DNA from: CALAEC01 sp050692915
Lineage (GTDB): Bacteria; Actinomycetota; UBA4738; CALAEC01
Direction: 5' to 3'
NCBI GenBank assembly: GCA_050692915.1
Contig: JBOGVU010000022.1
Coordinates: forward strand, 1-30,721
DNA: 30,721 nt
Part shown: positions 1 to 6,260 of the stretch, in pieces
Position numbering within the stretch: position 1 is the stretch's first letter
Layout: each line of letters opens with the position of its first letter
The notes under the pieces: model-generated
Told to the model about the DNA's origin: nothing
What the model saw: only the letters and a program-made list of their open reading frames with translations
Database searches by the model: none
Translations under genes and position numbers: made by a program

Positions 1-821
1 GGGTGGTGGCGGCCATGGGGGACCCGAACCCGGCCGTGGACGGCCGAGGCCTGGCCGCGCTCCGGTCGGCCGGCGTGGACGTCTCCGTGGGGCTGATGGA
101 GGACCGAGCGGCTCGGTTGAACGCCCCGTTCCTGAAGCACGTGCGTACCGGCCTTCCGCACCTCACGCTGAAGATGGCCGCGTCCCTTGACGGCAAGGTG
201 GCGGCCCGCGATGGCTCCTCCCGATGGATCACCGGTCCGGAGGCCAGGGCAGAGGTGCACCGGATGCGTGGGGAGGCCGACGCCATCATGGTCGGCGCGG
301 GGACCGCGTTCCGCGACGACCCCTCGCTGACGGTTCGGGATCCCGGGTACCGCGGCCGGCCTCCCCTTCGGGTCGTGGTGGACGGGCGCGGGATCGTCCC
401 CGAGTCGCACGAGGTGTTCTCGGGCCACGGAGCTCCCACGCTGGTGGCCACGACCGAGGGCGCGCCCGGGTGGCGGCGCGACGCGTGGCGAGCGGCTGGG
501 GCCGAGGTGCTCGTGCTCGACGACGCCGGGTCCGCGCTGATCCCGCTGGAGGACCTGTTCCGCGAGCTCGGGAAGCGGGACGTCCAGCGAGTCCTCCTGG
601 AGGGCGGCCCCACACTGGCCTGGGAAGCGGTCCGTAGCGGCCTGGTCGACGAGGTCGTGCTGTTCTTCGCTCCGATCCTCGTCGGCGGGCAGGACGCACC
701 GAGCGTGCTGATGGGCGGGGGGATCCCCACGATCGCCGCGCCGTTCCGGCTCGACCTCGACGAGGTGAGCCGGGTCGGCTCCGACATCAAGGTGGTGGCG
801 CGTGTTCACGGGGATCGTTGA
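1..821 (+). CDS. ribD: RibD, bifunctional deaminase/reductase (5' end outside window)
   Basis: This is the C-terminal part of the riboflavin biosynthesis protein RibD, which deaminates the pyrimidinone product of GTP cyclohydrolase II and then reduces its ribose side chain with NADPH. The frame is open from base 3 with no start of its own. The first residues (VVAAMGDPNPAVDGRG) match the tail of the deaminase domain, so the zinc-binding deaminase core lies upstream of the window. The reductase domain follows, with LTLKMAASLDGKVA, the substrate-side SRWITGPEAR segment, VGAGTAFRDDPSLTVR, and the late LLEGGPTLAWEA and FFAPILVGG motifs. The gene overlaps ribE by 20 bases, which implies translational coupling. 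It is the first visible gene of a compact riboflavin operon. Any FMN riboswitch would lie upstream and cannot be judged here. Confidence 0.93.
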   Translation, partial: VVAAMGDPNPAVDGRGLAALRSAGVDVSVGLMEDRAARLNAPFLKHVRTGLPHLTLKMAASLDGKVAARDGSSRWITGPEARAEVHRMRGEADAIMVGAGTAFRDDPSLTVRDPGYRGRPPLRVVVDGRGIVPESHEVFSGHGAPTLVATTEGAPGWRRDAWRAAGAEVLVLDDAGSALIPLEDLFRELGKRDVQRVLLEGGPTLAWEAVRSGLVDEVVLFFAPILVGGQDAPSVLMGGGIPTIAAPFRLDLDEVSRVGSDIKVVARVHGDR

Positions 822-1380
822 GGAGCGCGGGCGGGTCCGGGACGCGGGCCGGAGGCTCGTGGTCGAGTGCCGGACGGTGGCCGAGGACGCCCGGGTGGGG
901 AGCTCGATCGCGGTGAGCGGCGTCTGCCTCACGGTGGCCGATCTTCTCCCCGGGGCCCTGGCCTTCGATCTCACCGAGGAGACGCGATCCCGGAGCACCC
1001 TGCGGTTCCTGCGGCCGGGCGACGGTGTGAACCTGGAGCGCCCGGTGACCCTGGCAACGCGTCTGGGCGGGCACCTGGTGCAGGGCCACGTTGACGGCGT
1101 GGCCACGGTGGAGGCTTTCGAGGGCGAGGGTGACGGCGTGCGGGTTCGGCTGCGGCCGGACGACGGGCTGGGCCGGTACGTCGTGGGTAAGGGCTCCGTT
1201 GCGGTGGACGGGGTGAGCCTGACGGTGGCCGCCGTCGAGGCCGGCGCCTTCACGGTGGCCCTGGTTCCGCACACGCTCGAGGTGACCACGCTCGGGGGCC
1301 TGGCCCCCGGCGACCTGGTCAACCTCGAGGTGGATGTGGTGGCGAAGTACGTGGAGGGCCTGGCGGGGAGGGGCGGATGA
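802..1380 (+). CDS. ribE: Riboflavin synthase, alpha chain
   Basis: A 192-residue riboflavin synthase, which dismutates two molecules of 6,7-dimethyl-8-ribityllumazine into riboflavin and the pyrimidinedione. It begins at GTG with the hallmark MFTGIVEERG. It has the two tandem lumazine-binding beta-barrel repeats of the family. The first includes GSSIAVSGVCLTV and FDLTEETRSRSTL; the second begins near residue 94 with GHLVQGHVDGVATV and contains GSVAVDGVSLTVAAV. Length is normal. The start lies inside the 3' end of ribD and the stop overlaps the ribBA start (ATGA), so the genes are probably translated as a coupled set. The gene is also called ribC in some organisms, but its identity is not in doubt. 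Confidence 0.96.
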   Translation: MFTGIVEERGRVRDAGRRLVVECRTVAEDARVGSSIAVSGVCLTVADLLPGALAFDLTEETRSRSTLRFLRPGDGVNLERPVTLATRLGGHLVQGHVDGVATVEAFEGEGDGVRVRLRPDDGLGRYVVGKGSVAVDGVSLTVAAVEAGAFTVALVPHTLEVTTLGGLAPGDLVNLEVDVVAKYVEGLAGRGG

Positions 1381-2648
1381 GCGACCCGGTGCGCCAGGTG
1401 ACGGCGGCCGATCGGGCCTCGTCCCCCTTCGACACGATCGAGAACGCCGTCGAGGACATCCGGCAGGGGCGGATGGTGATCGTCGTCGATGACGAGGACC
1501 GGGAGAACGAGGGCGATCTGATCATGGCCGCCGAGCGGGTGACGCCTGAGCGCATCGCGTTCATGGTCCGGCACACCAGCGGGGTGATCTGCATGCCGAT
1601 CGTGGGGGAGCGGCTCGACGAGCTCGAGATCCCCCTGATGGTGGCCGATGCCACGGACCTCCAGCGGACGGCGTTCACGGTGTCGGTGGATGCGCTCCGG
1701 GGAACGACCACGGGGATCTCGGCATCCGACCGGGCCGCCACCATCCGGGCCCTGGTCGGTCCGGAGACGCGGCCGGGGGACCTGGTGCGTCCCGGTCACA
1801 TCTTCCCGCTGAGGTACCGGGAGGGTGGCGTCCTGAAGCGGGCCGGCCACACCGAGGCGGCCGTGGACCTGGCCCGGCTCGGGGGGCTCTATCCCGCGGG
1901 GGTCCTGGGGGAGATCGTGAACGAGGACGGCACGATGGCTCGACTTCCCGACCTGACCACGTTCGCGGCGAAGCACGGGCTCCGGATCATCTCGATCTCC
2001 GACCTGATCGAGTACCGGCGCCGCCGGGAGCGCCTGGTCCGCCGGGTGGCCGAGGCCTCGATCCCCACGATCTACGGGCGGTTCCGGGCCCTGGCCTTCG
2101 AGAGCGCGGTCGACGGGCGGGTACACGTGGCCATGGTCCTGGGCGAGGTCGGCGACGGGCGAGACATCCTGGTCCGGGTCCATTCGGAGTGCCTCACGGG
2201 GGACGTGTTCCACTCGCTCCGGTGCGACTGCGGCACCCAGCTGGACGACGCGCTCGGCAAGATCGGCGCGGCCGGCCGCGGCGTGGTCCTGTACATCCGG
2301 GGGCACGAGGGTCGGGCCATCGGGCTCACCCACAAGCTCCGCGCGTACGAGCTTCAGGACGAAGGGGCCGACACCGTCGAGGCGAACGAGGCACTCGGGT
2401 TCGAGCCGGATCCTCGCGAGTACGGCATCGGCGCCCAGATCCTGTTCGAGCTCGGCGTGCGCACGATGCGGCTCTTGACCAACAACCCGACGAAGCGAGC
2501 CGGTCTCGAGGGATACGGCCTGTCGATCGTGGAGCGGGTCCCGCTGGAGACCACCCCAACCGAGCACAACATCGCGTACCTTCGGGCCAAGCGCGAGAAG
2601 CTCGGGCACCTGCTGGAGAACCTCGAGCCCGATGGGGGGCGATCGTGA
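1377..2648 (+). CDS. ribBA: Bifunctional DHBP synthase / GTP cyclohydrolase II (RibBA)
   Basis: A 423-residue fusion enzyme that supplies both riboflavin precursors. The N-terminal half (about residues 18-215) is 3,4-dihydroxy-2-butanone-4-phosphate synthase, with the acidic metal-binding stretch DDEDRENEGDL near residue 38, TAFTVSVDA, RPGHIFPLR and GHTEAAVDLARL. The C-terminal half (about residues 220-418) is GTP cyclohydrolase II, with the zinc site in HSECLTGDVFHSLRCDCG (three cysteines), RGHEGRAIGLTHKLRAYELQ and LLTNNPTKRAGLEGYG. All key motifs appear intact in both halves, so both activities are expected. The start ATG overlaps the ribE stop. The stop overlaps the ribH start (GTGA), which continues the coupled operon. 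Confidence 0.97.
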   Translation: MSDPVRQVTAADRASSPFDTIENAVEDIRQGRMVIVVDDEDRENEGDLIMAAERVTPERIAFMVRHTSGVICMPIVGERLDELEIPLMVADATDLQRTAFTVSVDALRGTTTGISASDRAATIRALVGPETRPGDLVRPGHIFPLRYREGGVLKRAGHTEAAVDLARLGGLYPAGVLGEIVNEDGTMARLPDLTTFAAKHGLRIISISDLIEYRRRRERLVRRVAEASIPTIYGRFRALAFESAVDGRVHVAMVLGEVGDGRDILVRVHSECLTGDVFHSLRCDCGTQLDDALGKIGAAGRGVVLYIRGHEGRAIGLTHKLRAYELQDEGADTVEANEALGFEPDPREYGIGAQILFELGVRTMRLLTNNPTKRAGLEGYGLSIVERVPLETTPTEHNIAYLRAKREKLGHLLENLEPDGGRS

Positions 2649-3127
2649 GCCCCATCGTCCACGAGGGTCCGGTGGCGGCCCGGGGGCGGCGCTTCGCCGT
2701 CGCCGTGAGCCGGTTCAACGAGGTCGTGACGTCGAAGCTGCTCGACGGGGCGCTGGGGGCGTTCCGCCATCACGGGGTCGCCGATGACGACGTCGAGGTG
2801 GCCTGGACGCCCGGGGCGTTCGAGCTGCCGCTGGCCGCCAAGCGCCTCGCCGAGAGCCAGGGGTTCGACGCCGTGGTGTGCCTCGGCGCCGTGATCCGGG
2901 GGCAGACCCCGCACTTCGACTACGTGGCGGGGGAGTGCGCCCGGGGGATCCAGCGGGTGGCCCTGGACACCGGGGTCCCCTGCGTCTTCGGGGTGCTGAC
3001 CACCGACACGCTGGCCCAGGCCCTCGACCGGGCGGGCGGCGAGCACGGGAACAAGGGATGGGAGGCGGCCACCGCGGCGATCGAGATGGCCGGCCTCCTC
3101 GACGAGTTGCCGAAGGGGGAGCCATGA
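2645..3127 (+). CDS. ribH: 6,7-dimethyl-8-ribityllumazine synthase
   Basis: A 160-residue lumazine synthase, which condenses the RibB product (3,4-dihydroxy-2-butanone 4-phosphate) with the ribitylaminopyrimidinedione. Members usually form pentamers or 60-subunit capsids. Diagnostic segments are FAVAVSRFNEVVTSKLLDGA near the N terminus, WTPGAFELPLAAKRLA, and the catalytic loop CLGAVIRGQTPHFDYVAGE with its conserved histidine, followed by FGVLTTDTLAQA. The GTG start is chosen because it gives the usual family length and overlaps the ribBA stop by four bases. The stop in turn overlaps the ATG of the cupin gene. It completes the path from GTP and ribulose-5-phosphate to riboflavin, apart from the phosphatase step. 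Confidence 0.96.
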   Translation: MSPIVHEGPVAARGRRFAVAVSRFNEVVTSKLLDGALGAFRHHGVADDDVEVAWTPGAFELPLAAKRLAESQGFDAVVCLGAVIRGQTPHFDYVAGECARGIQRVALDTGVPCVFGVLTTDTLAQALDRAGGEHGNKGWEAATAAIEMAGLLDELPKGEP

Positions 3128-3474
3128 TCGTGGAGAAGCCGTGGGGCAAGGTGGCCACCTACGCCCTCAACCAGCCCTCGTCGGTTCGCATCATCACGAT
3201 CGAGCCGGGGCAGACCACCAGCGAGCACTACCACCAGCTCCGTGACGAGATGTGGGTCATCCTCGACGACGGCCTGCGCGTCCAGGTCGGGAACCGCGTT
3301 GTCGAGGCCAGGACCGGCGAGGAGTTCGTGGTCCGGGCGGAGGAGCCGCACCGGATCACCAACACGGGCGAGCGTCGGGGTCGGGTGCTGGAGATCGCCC
3401 ACGGCTACACGACCGAAGACGACACGTTCCGACTGCAGGACGACTACGGCCGGCCGCTCGAGCCGAGCTGGTAG
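3124..3474 (+). CDS. Small cupin-domain protein (phosphomannose isomerase type II-like)
   Basis: A 116-residue single-domain cupin. It starts with KPWGKVATYALNQPSSVRII and has cupin motif 1 as EHYHQLRDEMWVILDDG (two histidines and a glutamate as likely metal ligands) and motif 2 around PHRITNTG. This layout resembles the C-terminal cupin of mannose-6-phosphate isomerase/guanylyltransferase type II, here standing alone without the nucleotidyltransferase domain. Its ATG overlaps the ribH stop (ATGA), so it is probably co-translated with the riboflavin genes. That placement does not prove a role in flavin metabolism. Its 3' end overlaps the convergent HD-GYP gene by about 31 bases. Substrate unknown; a sugar-phosphate or ligand-binding role is inference. 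Confidence 0.85.
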   Translation: MIVEKPWGKVATYALNQPSSVRIITIEPGQTTSEHYHQLRDEMWVILDDGLRVQVGNRVVEARTGEEFVVRAEEPHRITNTGERRGRVLEIAHGYTTEDDTFRLQDDYGRPLEPSW

Positions 3475-4505
3475 TCGGAAACCGCGAGGCTCCGGAGGAC
3501 CTCTTCCTCCGCCTCGCTGACCGGGAGGACCATCGCCGGCTCTTCGACCGGCGGCAGGTCCACCTTCGCGTCGGCGGTGTAGATCTCCCCCTTCCAGTAC
3601 AGGTCCTCGAGCAGCTGGACGAGCGTGGGGTCGAACCACCACCCCGACCTCTCGCGAAGGAAGGCCAGGACCTCCTGCACCGGCTGCGCGTCCCGGTACG
3701 GTCGCTTGCACGTCAGCGCCTCGAACACGTCCACCACGGAGACGATCCGGCCCACCCGGGGGATGTGCTCGCCCGACACACCTTTGGGGTAGCCGCTCCC
3801 GTCCCACCGTTCGTGGTGGGCGCGGATCCCTTCGGCGATCGGGCGAAGGTCAGGCGAGACCGAGAGCAGGAGATCGGCGCCCATGTCGGAGTGCCGCCGC
3901 ATGTTCTTCGTCTCCTCCTCGGTGAGCCGGCCCGGTTTCTGGAGGATCTGCTCGGGGATGCCGATCTTCCCGAGGTCGTGGAGCAGGCCGGCCCAGTAGA
4001 CGGCCCGGAGGTCCTCCGGCTCCAGGTCGAGGGCGAGGCCCAGGACCCTGGAGTTGTGGGCCACCCGCGAGGAGTGGCCGCCGGTGGGCTCGTCCCTGAG
4101 CTCGACGGTGGAGGCGAACGTCGACAGCGTCCGGGCGTGGATCGTGCTCACCTTCTTGACCAGGTCCTCGTTCTGCCCGAGCCGTCGCTCCAGGAGCTCC
4201 TGCGTGGCCCCGACGAAGCCGCCGATGAAGACGAAGAAGCCCGCCCGCACCATCCAGTCGCTGACCGAGCTCGACGCGGGGATCCACACCCCGATGATCA
4301 GGCCGGCCACCAGGCCGACCAGGATGCCGCCGGGGGCCTTGAACACGATGGCCGCCACGAGGATGGGCACGTACAGGAAGTTCACCCACGGCGTGGGCGG
4401 TCCCTCCAGCGTGTACAAGAGGAGGGCCGCTCCGGTCAGGAGCGCGGCCACGGCGAGACCGGCCCAGATCCTTCCCGGGCCACGCAGTCGGCGCCAGGCA
4501 TCCAT
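3444..4505 (-). CDS. Membrane-anchored HD-GYP phosphodiesterase
   Basis: The N-terminal region has about four hydrophobic segments, including GLAVAALLTGAALLLYTL, WVNFLYVPILVAAIVF and GGILVGLVAGLIIGVWI. A short linker (about residues 105-135) then leads to an HD-GYP domain, the class that hydrolyses cyclic di-GMP. Counted from the chosen start, the catalytic HD is near residue 176 (GLLHDLGKIGIPEQILQKPG) and the GYP signature near residue 238 (HHERWDGSGYPKG); further family elements are HSDMGADLL and IVSVVDVFEALT. The ATG at 4505 is preferred because GGAGGT lies just upstream; an in-frame ATG at 4580 would add 25 polar residues. No GGDEF or receiver domain is present, so the membrane part may be the sensor (inference). 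Convergent with the cupin gene. Confidence 0.9.
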   Translation of the reverse strand: MDAWRRLRGPGRIWAGLAVAALLTGAALLLYTLEGPPTPWVNFLYVPILVAAIVFKAPGGILVGLVAGLIIGVWIPASSSVSDWMVRAGFFVFIGGFVGATQELLERRLGQNEDLVKKVSTIHARTLSTFASTVELRDEPTGGHSSRVAHNSRVLGLALDLEPEDLRAVYWAGLLHDLGKIGIPEQILQKPGRLTEEETKNMRRHSDMGADLLLSVSPDLRPIAEGIRAHHERWDGSGYPKGVSGEHIPRVGRIVSVVDVFEALTCKRPYRDAQPVQEVLAFLRERSGWWFDPTLVQLLEDLYWKGEIYTADAKVDLPPVEEPAMVLPVSEAEEEVLRSLAVSDYQLGSSGRP

Positions 4506-4692
4506 CCGACCTCCGGGAACGCCAGGCTCCCGTCCGGTCGGGGGGGATGCCTGCCTGCGAGCGATCTCGCGGGCACTCATGGCCTCACGAGGGTGCGGCC
4601 ACGGCCGTTCCCTGTCCAGTCGGCTGTTCGGGGGAAGGGTGGGCCGTTCGGGGGAGGCGCCCGGCCGTCTATGCCGCCCGGAGCCTGTGTGC

Positions 4693-4698
4693 TAGTCT
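4693..4698 (+). promoter_or_regulatory. Candidate -10 box of the cold-shock gene
   Basis: TAGTCT preceded by TGTGC, an extended -10-like arrangement, about 47 bases before the csp start. No clear -35 box was found. The resulting mRNA would have a leader of roughly 40 bases carrying the AAGGAGGT ribosome-binding site. Confidence 0.4.
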
Positions 4699-4744
4699 GC
4701 CCGACTGTGTCGGCGGGCGCCGCCGCGAGCAAGGAGGTACCAGG

Positions 4745-4948
4745 TTGGCCCAGGGAACGGTGAAATGGTTCAGCAACGAGAAGGGGTACGGTTTCATCGC
4801 CCGCCCCGATGGTGACGACGTCTTCGTGCACTTCTCGGCGATCGAGGGCGACGGCTACAAGACGCTGACCGAAGGGCAGGAAGTCGAGTTCGATATCGTC
4901 GACGGGCCGAAGGGTCAGCAGGCGGCGAACGTCCGTCCGATCCAGTAG
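4745..4948 (+). CDS. Cold-shock protein (CSD nucleic-acid chaperone)
   Basis: A 67-residue single cold-shock domain, a five-stranded OB fold that binds single-stranded RNA or DNA and melts mRNA structure. Both RNA-binding signatures are present: RNP1 as KGYGFIARP and RNP2 as VFVHFSAI, after the family start LAQGTVKWFSNEKG. The start codon is TTG at 4745. It is chosen because a perfect Shine-Dalgarno sequence, AAGGAGGT, ends six bases upstream and the product then has the normal family length; no ATG or GTG lies at the right place. It is monocistronic, bounded by a strong hairpin terminator. The use of TTG with a near-ideal ribosome-binding site suggests tuned but strong translation (inference). 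Confidence 0.94.
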   Translation: MAQGTVKWFSNEKGYGFIARPDGDDVFVHFSAIEGDGYKTLTEGQEVEFDIVDGPKGQQAANVRPIQ

Positions 4949-4960
4949 ACCGTGGATGGA

Positions 4961-4988
4961 ACGAGGGAGCCCCTCGGGGCTCCCTCGT
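4961..4988 (+). terminator. Hairpin terminator after the cold-shock gene
   Basis: A perfect 12-bp inverted repeat, ACGAGGGAGCCC with GGGCTCCCTCGT, around a four-base CTCG loop, 12 bases after the csp stop. It is not followed by a T tract, as is common in high-GC actinobacteria. Confidence 0.75.
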
Positions 4989-5004
4989 CATTGGAGGCCC
5001 GCTG

Positions 5005-5033
5005 TCGACACCCTCCGCGGGGCCTCCTATACT
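5005..5033 (+). promoter_or_regulatory. Sigma-70-type promoter of the infC operon
   Basis: TCGACA (5005-5010) and TATACT (5028-5033) are separated by exactly 17 bases, close to the vegetative consensus. Transcription from about 5040 would give an infC leader of about 65 bases. This is the best-looking protein-gene promoter in the window, as expected for a ribosomal-protein operon. Confidence 0.72.
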
Positions 5034-5091
5034 GCGGATGCGAATGATCGTCCACGACCCACGCAGGTGAGTTCCCGCCCGCGCCTTCCCC

Positions 5092-5100
5092 GGAGGTGAT
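5092..5100 (+). promoter_or_regulatory. Extended Shine-Dalgarno sequence of infC
   Basis: GGAGGTGAT is a nine-base perfect complement of the 3' end of this operon's own 16S rRNA (ATCACCTCC at 21599-21607). It sits eight to nine bases before codon 5106, which helps place the infC start although that codon is not a standard one. Confidence 0.65.
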
Positions 5101-5105
5101 GCCGA

Positions 5106-5681
5106 GTCTCGGTTGACCCTCGCATCAACGAACGCATCCGGGCGCCTCAGGTTCGGCTGGTCGGCGCGGACGGCGCCCAGGTGGGGATCGTCTCCATCCA
5201 GGACGCTCTGGAGCGGGCCCGGGCCTCCGACCTCGATCTCGTCGAGGTGGCCCCGCAGGCGAACCCGCCCGTGTGCCGGATCATGGACTACGGGAAGTAC
5301 AAGTACGAGCGGGCCCTGCGACAGAAGGAGGCCCGGAAGAAGCAGGCTCGGATCGAGGTCAAGGAGATCAAGTTCCGGCCGAAGATCGACCGGCACGACT
5401 ACGAGACGAAGAAGGGCCACGTGGTTCGGTTCCTGGAGGCGGGTGCCCGCGTGAAGGTGACCATCATGTTCCGGGGGCGGGAGATGGCCCACACCGAGCT
5501 GGGACAGCGTATCCTCGATCGGCTCGTCGAGGACCTCGATGGCCTGGCCACGGTGGAGCAGCCCTCCAAGCTCGACGGGCGGAACATGGTGATGGTCCTG
5601 GCTCCCACCAAGAAGCCGGCCCCGCGGGGTCGGCGGGTGCCGGAGCCCGCCGCGGCGACCGAGGAGAAGGAGCGAGCGTGA
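5106..5681 (+). CDS. infC: Translation initiation factor IF-3 (apparently non-standard start codon)
   Basis: IF-3 binds the 30S subunit, prevents 50S joining and checks start-codon pairing. The reading frame carries the N-domain opening PRINERIRAPQVRLVGADG, then VGIVSIQDALERA, DLVEVAPQANPPVCRIMDYG, and the C-domain KEIKFRPKIDRHDYETKKGH, FRGREMAHTELG and MVLAPTKK. A stop lies at 5097-5099. Between it and the conserved PRINERIR there is no ATG, GTG or TTG in frame. The first standard start, GTG at 5181, would remove the first 25 residues of the conserved N-domain. GTC at 5106 is proposed because it has ideal spacing from the extended Shine-Dalgarno and gives the N-terminal length I recall for mycobacterial IF-3. 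Rare start codons (AUU, AUC, AUA) in infC are known to allow autoregulation. A base error near 5103 is the main alternative. Confidence 0.85.
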   Translation, partial: VSVDPRINERIRAPQVRLVGADGAQVGIVSIQDALERARASDLDLVEVAPQANPPVCRIMDYGKYKYERALRQKEARKKQARIEVKEIKFRPKIDRHDYETKKGHVVRFLEAGARVKVTIMFRGREMAHTELGQRILDRLVEDLDGLATVEQPSKLDGRNMVMVLAPTKKPAPRGRRVPEPAAATEEKERA

Positions 5682-5869
5682 AGCAGAAGACGCACCGTGG
5701 GGCCGCCAAGCGGTTCCGGGTGACCAGGAAGGGAAAGATCCTCCACCGGGCGGCGAACCGCGGCCACAACCTGGGGAAGAAGTCCTCCAGCCGGAAGCGG
5801 CGCCTGGCCAGGACGGGGGTGGTCGGCCCCGAGCGGTCCGGCATCCTGCGCCTGTTGGGGAGGCGATAG
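5678..5869 (+). CDS. rpmI: Large-subunit ribosomal protein bL35
   Basis: A 63-residue, very basic protein, the expected size for bL35. It has the family pattern KQKTHRGAAKRFRVTRKGKI followed by HRAANRGHNLGKKSS and a short basic tail. The start is GTG at 5678, overlapping the infC stop (GTGA), so translation is coupled to infC. The gene order infC-rpmI-rplT is conserved in most bacteria, and the operon is classically autoregulated by L20. No separate L20-binding pseudoknot was identified here. Confidence 0.94.
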   Translation: MKQKTHRGAAKRFRVTRKGKILHRAANRGHNLGKKSSSRKRRLARTGVVGPERSGILRLLGRR

Positions 5870-5872
5870 CCC

Positions 5873-6232
5873 GTGCCCAGGGTGAAGCGCGGGGTCCACG
5901 GCCGGAAGAAGCGGCGGGAGGTCCTGGAGCGGGCCAAGGGCTACCGGGGCGCGCGGTCCCGGCGGTTCCGGGTTGCTCGCGAGCAGCTCCTCCACTCGGG
6001 CCAGTACGCGTACCGGGACCGGCGAGCCAAGAAGCGGGAGTTCCGGCGCCTGTGGATCACGCGGATCGGGGCCGCCTCCCGCCAGAACGGCATGTCGTAC
6101 TCCTCCTTCATCCAGGGCCTGCGGGTCGCCCAGCTCGACCTGGACCGCAAGGTCCTGGCCGACATCGCCGCCCGAGACCCCAGGGGGTTCGCGGCGCTCG
6201 TCGAGGTGGCTCGCCAGGGACTGGGCGCGTGA
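5873..6232 (+). CDS. rplT: Large-subunit ribosomal protein bL20
   Basis: A 119-residue basic protein with the bL20 hallmarks: PRVKRGVHGRKKRREVLERA, KGYRGARSRRFRVAREQ, YAYRDRRAKKREFRRLWITR, and the C-terminal QNGMSYSSFIQGL followed by LDRKVLADIA. It binds 23S rRNA early in 50S assembly and is normally the repressor of its own operon. The GTG start lies three bases after the rpmI stop and gives the normal family length. The next gene, an RNA methyltransferase, starts 28 bases downstream, so it is likely on the same transcript. Confidence 0.96.
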   Translation: MPRVKRGVHGRKKRREVLERAKGYRGARSRRFRVAREQLLHSGQYAYRDRRAKKREFRRLWITRIGAASRQNGMSYSSFIQGLRVAQLDLDRKVLADIAARDPRGFAALVEVARQGLGA

Positions 6233-6260
6233 CCTCGCCCGGGGCGCCCCCGCCCCCACG

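Noticed and set aside
4581..4744. Cold-shock thermosensor leader before csp
   Set aside because: The likely leader is only about 40 bases and shows no long pairing comparable to the long leaders of known thermosensing csp mRNAs.
5099..5116. Six-codon frame ATG CCG AGT CTC GGT TGA as the true infC start with prfB-like frameshift
   Set aside because: Its ATG is only two bases after GGAGG, too close for normal initiation, and there is no internal Shine-Dalgarno or slippery CTT. It is kept as a secondary option in the infC finding, not annotated.
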